Source of the DNA: Methanobacteriota archaeon
GTDB lineage: Archaea; Thermoplasmatota; Poseidoniia; Poseidoniales; Poseidoniaceae
Direction of reading: 5' to 3'
Assembly (NCBI GenBank): GCA_009936765.1
Contig: JAACDL010000036.1
Span: forward strand, 1-6,202
DNA length: 6,202 bases
Positions 1-5,781 of the stretch are shown piece by piece. The notes beneath the pieces are model-generated. The model worked only from the letters and a program-made list of their open reading frames with translations. It did no database searches and was not told where the DNA came from. Positions within the stretch are counted from its first letter, which is position 1, and each line of letters opens with the position of its first letter. Made by a program: the position numbers and the translations under genes.

Positions 1-1352
1 AGCATCTGGTCAAGTCCGTGTGCTAGATTGAAGACTGCTCCTCTGTAACAGTGGTCGCCCCAATCCTCTGGAGTAATTACAAGTTCAGATATAATGTGTT
101 CACTAAGTCCTTCATAGCCCAACTTTGTCTCGATTTGCTCAATGATTCTGTTACGGAATGGGTCTTTTTCATCATCCCAGTTAATGTTCTCATGTATGTG
201 AGAAACTGGAACCAATGCGTAAACTGTAGAACAGCCTTCAGGTGCCATTTGTGGGTCAGTAACACAAGCATTCTGGACATAAACTGACGGGTCGTCCCAT
301 GTCAGTCTGTGATGCTTTTCGATATCCTCTAAATTTTCAACATAGTTTTCAGATGCGTATATTTGATGGTGAGGCAAATCATCGAAGGTTTTGTCGACAC
401 CCAAGTAAAGCATGAATGTAGAACAAGAATATTTTTTCTTGTCAATCTTCTTGTTGGACCATTTCTTGCGTACATTATCTGGGAATAACGAAGTCATTCC
501 TTGTGCAAAGTCTGCATTCATAACCACCTTGTCTGCATAGAATTCGCCATTCTTAGTTACGATTCCTTTGATGGTCTTCTTATCCATGATTACCTCAGTG
601 ACCTCTTCTTCCATTCGGAAGTCGACACCCAAGTCTTTAGCTATCTGCCCCATTCTGGCTGAAACATTTCCTAGTCCACCCATTGGATGGAAGATTCCAT
701 ATTCGTATTCAAGGAATGCTAACATTGTGAATAGGCTCGGACAGTTGAAGGGGGACATTCCTAGATATTTGGTCTGGAAGGACATTGCAAGCATTAGTCT
801 GTCATCATCGAATAATTTCATCAAATCTTTGGCTACAGAGCGCTGTGGTCTCAAAACTCCTGCGACTCTGAATGCTCTTTCGGAAAGAAGATCACTGACA
901 CCAAACCATGGCTCTTGGAGGCATTGTTTTGATTTGTCTAACTTCTTTCTGTTGTCAAGAAGGTATTTCTTGAAAGCGTCAGCATTCTTTTTACCGGACA
1001 AAACCTCAATACGTTCACACATTTGGTCAACATTGCTTGTACAATCAAGAACTCCTCCTTGACCGAAAATTAGACGATAATTAATGTCTAATCTCTTGAG
1101 TCGTAATTCTTCATGGGCATCCATGCCGATCGCTTTGAATATATCTTCAATGACTTCTGGGTAGTGGAAAAATGTAGGACCTAAATCGAACTTGAAACCG
1201 TCTCTTTCGAAGACTTTGTTTCGACCTCCCACTTCCTTAGAACGTTCGAATACAGTTACATCGACTCCAGACTTTGCTAAAAGCAATGCAGAGGCTAGAC
1301 CGCCAGGACCGGCGCCGATAATAGCTACAGATGGTTTATTTTCACTAGACAT
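1..1352 (-). CDS. crtI: CrtI-type phytoene desaturase / carotenoid oxidoreductase, C-terminus cut by window edge
   Basis: FAD-dependent oxidoreductase of the carotenoid desaturase family, which introduces double bonds into phytoene or related C40 (or C30) polyenes at the membrane surface. The frame stays open from ATG at 1352 to base 1, giving 450 complete codons. CrtI proteins usually have about 490-510 residues, so roughly the last 40-60, including the final FAD-contacting segment, lie outside. Visible motifs: N-terminal dinucleotide-binding GAGPGG at residues 13-18 with the acidic E37 ending the second strand, GGR at 42-44, DLGPT at 57-61, and the family's YGIFHPMGG-type segment near residues 218-226. 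The start is supported by a GGAG site 8 nt upstream. It is last in the visible minus-strand run, 5 nt after the kinase gene. Family membership is clear. Which step it catalyses (CrtI, CrtN or CrtD-like) cannot be read from sequence alone. A product feeding retinal for a rhodopsin would fit marine archaea, but that is inference. Confidence 0.88.
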   Translation of the reverse strand, partial: MSSENKPSVAIIGAGPGGLASALLLAKSGVDVTVFERSKEVGGRNKVFERDGFKFDLGPTFFHYPEVIEDIFKAIGMDAHEELRLKRLDINYRLIFGQGGVLDCTSNVDQMCERIEVLSGKKNADAFKKYLLDNRKKLDKSKQCLQEPWFGVSDLLSERAFRVAGVLRPQRSVAKDLMKLFDDDRLMLAMSFQTKYLGMSPFNCPSLFTMLAFLEYEYGIFHPMGGLGNVSARMGQIAKDLGVDFRMEEEVTEVIMDKKTIKGIVTKNGEFYADKVVMNADFAQGMTSLFPDNVRKKWSNKKIDKKKYSCSTFMLYLGVDKTFDDLPHHQIYASENYVENLEDIEKHHRLTWDDPSVYVQNACVTDPQMAPEGCSTVYALVPVSHIHENINWDDEKDPFRNRIIEQIETKLGYEGLSEHIISELVITPEDWGDHCYRGAVFNLAHGLDQM

Positions 1353-1357
1353 ATTTT

Positions 1358-1364
1358 TCACTCC
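1358..1364 (-). promoter_or_regulatory. Ribosome binding site of the crtI-type gene, overlapping the upstream stop codon
   Basis: On the minus strand the bases read GGAGTGA, a near match to the archaeal anti-16S sequence GGAGGTGA. The GGAG core is at 1364-1361, 8 nt from the ATG at 1352. The TGA in this motif (1360-1358) is the stop codon of the kinase gene, so termination and re-initiation are physically coupled. Confidence 0.6.
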
Positions 1365-2674
1365 GTTGTTTCTATTATTAAATTGCGGTTTTTTTCCACT
1401 AAATTATCTTGAGATTCTGAATTTTTATCGAGCAGTGTTGTGGGGTCAATCAATGTCGCGAATTCATCGAGGTAGGGTCCCATGGACGAAATCAAGTCGA
1501 CGTCAGGATGCCCCTTCAAAACCATGCCGTCCATGTACATCAAAGAGCGGATGATTGGAAATGCATCTTCTCCGAATGAACAGCCCGCTAAAACAGCAGC
1601 ACGTACAGTCTTCATCATCTGTTCTGTAAGCGATACTTCGCTCACAGATGTTCCAACAAATCCATCATACAATTCATTCATAGAATCATAGTATGTTTGC
1701 AATGTTTCCCCTGATGGAGTCACATCAGCCATAGTTAGCATAGCATCGAATGCATTTCTTAGTTCTCCCTTGGCTAAGAAGTAAAAGAACCCAAAGAGGG
1801 CCTTACGAACATGATTAGGTGCTTCGCAGATCGCCCCAGTGTCGATGAATATGAAATCCTTATCATCTGTCATCATGGCATTTCCTGGGTGCAAATCTCC
1901 ATGGAATACTCCCATTCCAAACATGAATGCGCCATGTATCCTGAACAATTGGAGTAGGTCATCCCACTCCATCGTCTCTGCATTCAAGTGAGATTCTAAT
2001 GTCGGTGAAGTGATTTCTTCAACAACCATTACCTGTTCGTTAGATAGTTCCTTCCAAATCTTAGGGAACCTCAATTTGGGCATTGGAAAACTGTCGCTGT
2101 ATTCAAGAGCAAGTGCTTGTAATCTTTCTTTACCCTTAATTTCGTTTAACAGGTTTAACTCTCTAAGTGTGTAATCTTCAATATGAGCCAGTAGCCCGAT
2201 TGGATTTCCAACTTTCTTCAGACGTGGATTCATGAACAAACCTAGCCTCATCCAACGCTTCATTCGTTTTACATCCTTACGGAAGGATTTTTCAAAATCT
2301 GCTTTGATTATTTTGATTACAACTTTGGTACCATCTAAAAGTTCAGCACGGTGAATTTGCCCGATGCTAGCCGCTGCAAATGGTTTGGAATCTATGTGGC
2401 GGAAATTGGAGCGAAAGTCATCAGGAGTAAACTTGGATAATAATTTCTCAAAGTTCTCTTCCGGAATAGTTGGAGCTCTGCTGTACAACTCTTGCAACTG
2501 AAGGCATCTGTCTGGATCTAGTAGATCTGGACGTAGTGCGCAAATTTGTCCTAACTTGACTGCTAGGAGGCCCATAGATTGGATTCTGTCTATGTTGACA
2601 GGCTTCTTGCCCTTGAGTTCCCTCGCAAATCGCAATAGGGTCGTCAGACGCATAACTAAAGCATCAGCATTCAC
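1358..2674 (-). CDS. ABC1/UbiB/ADCK-family atypical protein kinase-like protein
   Basis: Member of the ABC1 (UbiB, COQ8, ADCK) family, atypical kinases or ATPases linked to isoprenoid-quinone and other lipid metabolism. Numbered from the GTG at 2674, it has the KxGQ motif (K40-L-G-Q43) followed by RPDLL (48-52), the alanine-rich loop AAASIGQ (100-106) replacing the glycine-rich loop, the ATP-site lysine K121 in VVIKI, the catalytic-loop equivalent HGDLHPGN (258-265), and the metal-binding DTG (278-280) in place of DFG. All family hallmarks are intact. Its 438 residues are shorter than UbiB of about 545, and I see no C-terminal membrane segments; the end is polar and acidic. GTG at 2674 gives the longest frame; ATG at 2653 (residue 8) is a good alternative because a TATA-like sequence lies about 25 nt upstream of it. 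Archaea lack ubiquinone, so a ubiquinone role is unlikely. Adjacency to a carotenoid desaturase suggests a role in isoprenoid or menaquinone metabolism, which is inference. Confidence 0.9.
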   Translation of the reverse strand: MNADALVMRLTTLLRFARELKGKKPVNIDRIQSMGLLAVKLGQICALRPDLLDPDRCLQLQELYSRAPTIPEENFEKLLSKFTPDDFRSNFRHIDSKPFAAASIGQIHRAELLDGTKVVIKIIKADFEKSFRKDVKRMKRWMRLGLFMNPRLKKVGNPIGLLAHIEDYTLRELNLLNEIKGKERLQALALEYSDSFPMPKLRFPKIWKELSNEQVMVVEEITSPTLESHLNAETMEWDDLLQLFRIHGAFMFGMGVFHGDLHPGNAMMTDDKDFIFIDTGAICEAPNHVRKALFGFFYFLAKGELRNAFDAMLTMADVTPSGETLQTYYDSMNELYDGFVGTSVSEVSLTEQMMKTVRAAVLAGCSFGEDAFPIIRSLMYMDGMVLKGHPDVDLISSMGPYLDEFATLIDPTTLLDKNSESQDNLVEKNRNLIIETTE

Positions 2675-2682
2675 TATATCAA
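2675..2682 (-). promoter_or_regulatory. Possible internal TATA element before the ABC1-kinase gene
   Basis: The minus strand reads TTGATATA here, one base from the archaeal TTTATATA-type box, about 25 nt upstream of the ATG at 2653. That is the spacing of a leaderless archaeal transcript. No Shine-Dalgarno-like sequence precedes either candidate start (GTG 2674 or ATG 2653), and the 24-nt gap here is the largest in the run. A secondary promoter for the kinase and desaturase genes is therefore plausible, but it rests on one short AT-rich match. Confidence 0.3.
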
Positions 2683-2698
2683 CTGGTGTTTAGTTTCA

Positions 2699-4099
2699 TT
2701 AATCTGAAAGTTCTACTGGGTCATCCATGTGCCTGTGGATGATGTAGTGCCACAGGTCATTTTTGTCACCGGAACCTTCAATTCTTTGGATAACAATTTG
2801 AGAATCTTTAGCGAATCTATTCGATAATGCACCTTCAATTATTCCATCATCCATCTCCCACATTGGCAGTGCATCAGGGTCATCTAGTGGTGGGTGGAAT
2901 AGTCCAACTCGAACGTGGAAAGTAGGATCAACATCATACTCCAATTTGCCAAGCCCAGCATATTCCCACCAGTCCATCATCTCATCCAAGAATTCAATGT
3001 CATGCTCTATTCCTCTCATTGAGAAAGCAATCTCTTGTCCAACTCGATTTCCGATTTGTCTTAACATAAGGCCCATGTCTATTCCGAGGACCTCCAGGTT
3101 CGACAATTTACCCTCAGTCAATTGCTTTCGTGCTGCATTAACTTCTGTACCCGCAGCGAAGAAGGCTTCTGGATCAAATGGTGTGTCTCCATCAGGAATG
3201 CCCATGTCTACACCTAGAGCCGATGAGATATTTTTCAAAAACGAGCCTTCTCCAATAGTCAGTCTCAATGGATCGTTAATTTGATTGTCAGTATATCTAG
3301 CAACTGCGGTATCAAATTGTACAGCATTCTCCCAAATAGTTTCAATCAAGTTGAGGTGGGATTCAGCGAAAGCTCTTGATTCAATAATCAAGGCTGCGTC
3401 GTCTTTGCCTCTACCAACAGGATTATCTTCGATGTTAAGATACTGAATGACTTCAGAGTTATCTCTAGCAAAACCAAGAGATTCTAATTCATCAGAATGT
3501 CTTACCTCAATCGATTCGTGAAGTTGTTCGAAGAAACGAATTGTTCTGCTGTCAAGATGGGTGATAATTTGTATTACAACTCCTCTCAAGGCTGCAGTAT
3601 TTACTGCTTCAAGAGCAGTTGGGTTGCGGCAAAGATGCAGAATACCATACTGTCCGAGAAGTAATATCAGCCTCTCTTCAGAATCTTCAGCCATTTTCTT
3701 CAGTCTGCTGTAGATATGAGTCCTTTCTTTTAGGACTGCGAACCTGGCATCATCTATTCCTCGGTTATCAGAACTAGACTTCTTCTCATCTGTTTTAACA
3801 TTCTTAGATAGGTCTTCATAACCTTCTGTTATTCGACTCAATTGCTGCTTCCTCATATCGATTATATGTTCAATCGCTTGGTGCACATTTAGGCTTGAGA
3901 ACAGCATTGGTCTGTCTGCCGTCACTGTTACGATTCCCATTTCCTGAAGTCTCGATAAGCTGTTGTAAGCATCTAACCTTGTAGTGTTGAGTTCCTTTGC
4001 CAACTCTGATGCCTTCATTTTAGGGTTTGATCCTAGAATCATAATCGAGCGGACTTCTCTTTCATTTAATCCTGAATCGATTAACAGTTCGTCCCACAT
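2699..4099 (-). CDS. TrmB-like transcriptional regulator with extra C-terminal domain
   Basis: Probable DNA-binding regulator of the archaeal TrmB family, whose members control sugar and central metabolism or respond to other ligands. Residues about 11-62 form a winged helix-turn-helix (LNEREVRSIM..., ASELAKELNTTRLDAYNSLSRL, wing at GIVTVTADRP). Residues about 72-103 make the helical linker with heptad-like spacing typical of TrmB dimerisation. Residues about 125-262 resemble the PLD-like middle domain (RLILLLGQYG, AALRGVVIQIIT, KDDAALIIESRAF, ETIWENAV) without an HKD catalytic motif. Usual TrmB proteins have about 250-360 residues; this one has 466. The extra part, about 285-466, does not look like the sugar-binding domain of classical TrmB. 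The pattern of its last 130 residues (LGxxxRQIGNRVGQEIAF, then GLGKLEY, then DDGIIEGAL, then QIVIQRIEGSGDKNDLW) recalls V4R-like small-molecule sensor domains, a tentative reading. ATG at 4099 abuts the peroxiredoxin stop and has a strong GGAGG site. Its ligand and targets are unknown; its own operon is the obvious candidate target. Confidence 0.8.
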   Translation of the reverse strand: MWDELLIDSGLNEREVRSIMILGSNPKMKASELAKELNTTRLDAYNSLSRLQEMGIVTVTADRPMLFSSLNVHQAIEHIIDMRKQQLSRITEGYEDLSKNVKTDEKKSSSDNRGIDDARFAVLKERTHIYSRLKKMAEDSEERLILLLGQYGILHLCRNPTALEAVNTAALRGVVIQIITHLDSRTIRFFEQLHESIEVRHSDELESLGFARDNSEVIQYLNIEDNPVGRGKDDAALIIESRAFAESHLNLIETIWENAVQFDTAVARYTDNQINDPLRLTIGEGSFLKNISSALGVDMGIPDGDTPFDPEAFFAAGTEVNAARKQLTEGKLSNLEVLGIDMGLMLRQIGNRVGQEIAFSMRGIEHDIEFLDEMMDWWEYAGLGKLEYDVDPTFHVRVGLFHPPLDDPDALPMWEMDDGIIEGALSNRFAKDSQIVIQRIEGSGDKNDLWHYIIHRHMDDPVELSD

Positions 4100-4582
4100 T
4101 CAATTTCCTCCAGATACTTTGGATATGTCTGCTAGGATTTTTGCAACATGCCTTCTAGGTCTGAACAACCAGTCATAGACATAGTGTACTTTGTTGTCTG
4201 GACCGATCACGAAGGATGATTTTGTTGGAAACTGTCCAAGGTGGAGTGGGATATTGTAAGAAACACCCACGGTTCTGTCAACATCTGCTAGAAGCGGGAA
4301 TGGTAGGTCACCCAATGATTCCTTGAAGTCCTTCAGTTTCTCATAAGTTCCAGGGCCGACTCCAACAATAGTGCACCCTGAGGATTTGAATAATTCATAC
4401 TGTTCTTTGAAAGTCAAGCAACCTCTTTTACACGTTGGTGAATTGTTGCGAGAGTAAAAGAAAATTACTCTCCACTCACCATGTAGTGACTTACTGTCAA
4501 AAATACTGCCGTCATCAGATTGCAGTTGAAAATCTGGTGCTGTTTGTCCGATGATGCTAGTGCTCATAGTAATCGCCGTCAC
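4100..4582 (-). CDS. PrxQ/Bcp-like peroxiredoxin with unusual active-site residues
   Basis: Thioredoxin-fold thiol peroxidase, expected to reduce hydrogen peroxide or organic peroxides in the cytoplasm. Numbering from GTG 4582: GQTAPDFQL (12-20) is the family N-terminal motif, VIFFYSRNNSPTC (39-51) carries the peroxidatic Cys C51, FPLLAD (95-100) is the usual PrxQ segment before the helix, and SSFVIGPDNKV (122-132) is the late core strand. At 160 residues the length is normal for PrxQ. Departures from the family are visible: Pro of PxxxT/SxxC is Ser44, the candidate resolving Cys is at +4 (C55) where PrxQ normally has +5, and the usual Arg before the SSF strand is Lys121. A third Cys is C70. 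GTG at 4582 overlaps the ribA TGA by 4 nt (GTGA); ATG at 4567 gives a more typical N-terminus (MSTSIIGQTAPDF) and may be the true start, 11 nt after ribA. It precedes the TrmB-like gene with no gap. Family assignment is firm; peroxidase activity is inferred. Confidence 0.88.
   Translation of the reverse strand: MTAITMSTSIIGQTAPDFQLQSDDGSIFDSKSLHGEWRVIFFYSRNNSPTCKRGCLTFKEQYELFKSSGCTIVGVGPGTYEKLKDFKESLGDLPFPLLADVDRTVGVSYNIPLHLGQFPTKSSFVIGPDNKVHYVYDWLFRPRRHVAKILADISKVSGGN
4107..4111 (-). promoter_or_regulatory. Shine-Dalgarno site of the TrmB-like gene inside the peroxiredoxin coding end
   Basis: The minus strand reads GGAGGAAATTGAATG. The GGAGG core lies 7 nt before the ATG at 4099, while the TGA stop of the peroxiredoxin gene (4102-4100) directly abuts that ATG. 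The site is embedded in the last peroxiredoxin codons (Ser-Gly-Gly-Asn), fixes the regulator start, and implies translational coupling. Confidence 0.75.
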
Positions 4583-5184
4583 ACCTTCAAGAGGTGCCCC
4601 ATGCGTGCCGCCTTTGTTCTAAGATATGAACGATTATACTCACATGTTCCAACAACTATGGGTACTCTGGACTTGACTTCGATACCGTTATCGGTCAACT
4701 GCGTACTTTTATCTGGATTGTTTGTCAATAAATCTACTTCTGTGAAGCCTATTGACGAGAGCATGGTGGATGCGAACTCGTAAGTCCTAGCATCCCCCGG
4801 TAGTCCAAGTGCTAAATTAGCATCGAGAGTATCGTATCCTTGATCCTGCAATGCATAAGCTTGCATCTTGGCATACAAGCCGATTCCTCTACCTTCTTGT
4901 CGCATGTAAACGATTGCTCCGCTTCCCTTCTCTTGAATTGCCTGCATAGCCGCTTCTAACTGAGGGCCACAATCACACCTCAAACTCCCAAAGGCATCTC
5001 CTGTCAAACATTCTGAATGTACTCTTACAAGTGGTGTTGATGTGTTAGCATCACCAATGTACAACAAGGCGTGTTCCTTGTCCAATACTGGGTCGTGAAA
5101 GGCCCTAATTCTAAACGTACCGAACTTTGTAGGTAGGGTCGCATCTGATTCTATAATACTAGTCTCGTGCTTCTTGCTGAGCAT
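4579..5184 (-). CDS. ribA: GTP cyclohydrolase II (riboflavin biosynthesis)
   Basis: Hydrolyses GTP to 2,5-diamino-6-ribosylamino-4(3H)-pyrimidinone 5'-phosphate with release of formate and pyrophosphate, the first step of riboflavin and FAD synthesis in the cytoplasm. The 201-residue protein aligns from end to end with stand-alone bacterial RibA of about 196 residues. Zinc ligands C59, C70 and C72 sit in SECLTGDAFGSLRCDCG; the GTP-binding RQEGRGIGL is at 95-103; Y110 lies in AYALQDQG (109-116); D131 and R133 match the catalytic Asp/Arg pair (E. coli D126/R128); LLTNNP is at 152-157; and the C-terminus MGHLLKV matches the family's. No fused RibB domain is present. ATG at 5184 is preceded by a TATA element centred at -26, pointing to a leaderless mRNA. 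It is the first gene of the minus-strand run. Methanogens such as Methanocaldococcus use the unrelated GTP cyclohydrolase III instead, so a bacterial-type enzyme suggests older gene transfer if the host is archaeal. Confidence 0.96.
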   Translation of the reverse strand: MLSKKHETSIIESDATLPTKFGTFRIRAFHDPVLDKEHALLYIGDANTSTPLVRVHSECLTGDAFGSLRCDCGPQLEAAMQAIQEKGSGAIVYMRQEGRGIGLYAKMQAYALQDQGYDTLDANLALGLPGDARTYEFASTMLSSIGFTEVDLLTNNPDKSTQLTDNGIEVKSRVPIVVGTCEYNRSYLRTKAARMGHLLKV

Positions 5185-5206
5185 GAGTCAAAGTTAGCCT
5201 CTCTAG

Positions 5207-5214
5207 TTATAAAA
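5207..5214 (-). promoter_or_regulatory. TATA element of the ribA-led operon (leaderless)
   Basis: The minus strand reads TTTTATAA, a close match to the archaeal TATA consensus, preceded by the purine-containing CGAACGAG in the position of a TFB recognition element. Its centre, about 5210, is 26 nt from the A of the ribA ATG (5184). Transcription would then begin at or next to the start codon. No Shine-Dalgarno-like sequence is well placed before ribA, in agreement with a leaderless message. Confidence 0.6.
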
Positions 5215-5249
5215 ACTCGTTCGAAAGCCTGTGGGTGATAAACGGCCCA

Positions 5250-5256
5250 TTAAATA
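5250..5256 (+). promoter_or_regulatory. TATA element of the Nudix-photolyase operon (leaderless)
   Basis: The plus strand reads TTAAATA, an archaeal TATA-like box centred at 5253, exactly 26 nt upstream of the ATG at 5279. This favours ATG 5279 over the upstream in-frame TTG at 5270 as the Nudix start. It faces the opposite way to the ribA promoter, with about 43 nt between the two box centres. Confidence 0.5.
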
Positions 5257-5278
5257 CCGAAGGGAGTAGTTGATTGAC

Positions 5279-5779
5279 ATGGGCAGGACAATTTGTGATT
5301 TAGGAGTAGCTGCTAGAGCCATTCTTAACAACAAGATTTTGCTCGTTAAAGAGGCACGTGGCCCTTACAAGGGAATGTGGAGCCTTCCTAAAGGCAGTGT
5401 AGATGAGGGCGAAGGTCCTGAAACTGCAGTTCTCAGAGAGTTAGAAGAAGAAACCGGTGCTAAAGGTGAAATCATTGGTCTTGCAGCTCTGAGATCTACT
5501 ATGAACAAACAGATGCCAGCAGTTTTCATTTGCTATGATGTCCAAGTGACATCTAACTCTGGAGTAATAGATGCCGACGAAATCAGCGAAAGCAAATGGT
5601 TCTCATTGGATGAGCTAAAATCTCTCTCGTGGGTTTCAGATACCATGCACAACCTATCTATTGAAGCATTGAGCGGATCTAGAATGTCAATTCAATCAAC
5701 TAAACCGCTCTCTAAATTGGGCAATAAATACTACGTATACAGCGTGAACAAACATTCGGGTTACCTCTCACAGGTGTAG
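5279..5779 (+). CDS. Nudix hydrolase family protein
   Basis: Mg2+-dependent hydrolase of nucleoside diphosphates linked to another group; the substrate is not readable from sequence. The Nudix box GX5EX7REUXEEXGU is perfect at residues 39-61: G39, E45, then RELEEETGA at 53-61, with the metal-binding glutamates intact. It is preceded by KGMWSLPKG (31-39), usual in ADP-ribose, (d)NTP and MutT-like clean-up enzymes. A second conserved region, ADEISESKWFSLDEL (99-113), is the typical end of the fold. The remaining 50 or so residues, to 166, include a tail ending in YYVYSVNKHSGYLSQV that is not part of the minimal domain. The start is ATG 5279 because of the TATA spacing; TTG at 5270 would add three residues and has GGGAG only 3 nt upstream. 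It is the first gene of a plus-strand pair, 2 nt before the photolyase-like gene. Pairing with DNA photorepair suggests nucleotide sanitation, which is inference. Confidence 0.93.
   Translation: MGRTICDLGVAARAILNNKILLVKEARGPYKGMWSLPKGSVDEGEGPETAVLRELEEETGAKGEIIGLAALRSTMNKQMPAVFICYDVQVTSNSGVIDADEISESKWFSLDELKSLSWVSDTMHNLSIEALSGSRMSIQSTKPLSKLGNKYYVYSVNKHSGYLSQV
5772..5776 (+). promoter_or_regulatory. Ribosome binding site of the photolyase-like gene
   Basis: AGGTG, complementary to the archaeal 16S rRNA 3' end (CACCT), lies 5 nt before the ATG at 5782. It is inside the last codons of the Nudix gene, whose TAG stop (5777-5779) falls in the spacer. This implies co-transcription and coupled translation. 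Confidence 0.6.
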
Positions 5780-5781
5780 AC

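Noticed and set aside
51..287. Short open frames on both strands near the left edge
   Set aside because: Both overlap the well-supported desaturase frame; neither has a recognisable domain or ribosome site.
568..1062. A 164-codon plus-strand open frame
   Set aside because: It lies wholly antisense to the desaturase gene, which has clear family motifs in its own frame. The predicted protein is Ser/Leu-rich without recognisable domains, as expected of a reverse-strand shadow.
1192..1554. A 120-codon plus-strand frame across the desaturase-kinase junction
   Set aside because: It is antisense to both real genes and lacks any family resemblance.
2946..3284. A 112-codon plus-strand frame (and a shorter one at 3984-4178)
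   Set aside because: Antisense to the TrmB-like gene; low-complexity Ser/Pro-rich translation typical of shadow frames.
4582..4596. Inverted repeat with 5-bp arms (CACCT/AGGTG) at the ribA end, over the possible peroxiredoxin GTG start
   Set aside because: The stem is short and the bases encode the conserved RibA C-terminus (MGHLLKV), so it is explained by coding. No U-tract follows, so it is not a terminator.
4579..4600. Possible rho-independent-type terminator or gap between ribA and peroxiredoxin
   Set aside because: The genes overlap or nearly abut and no hairpin plus T-run is present, so read-through is the simpler reading.
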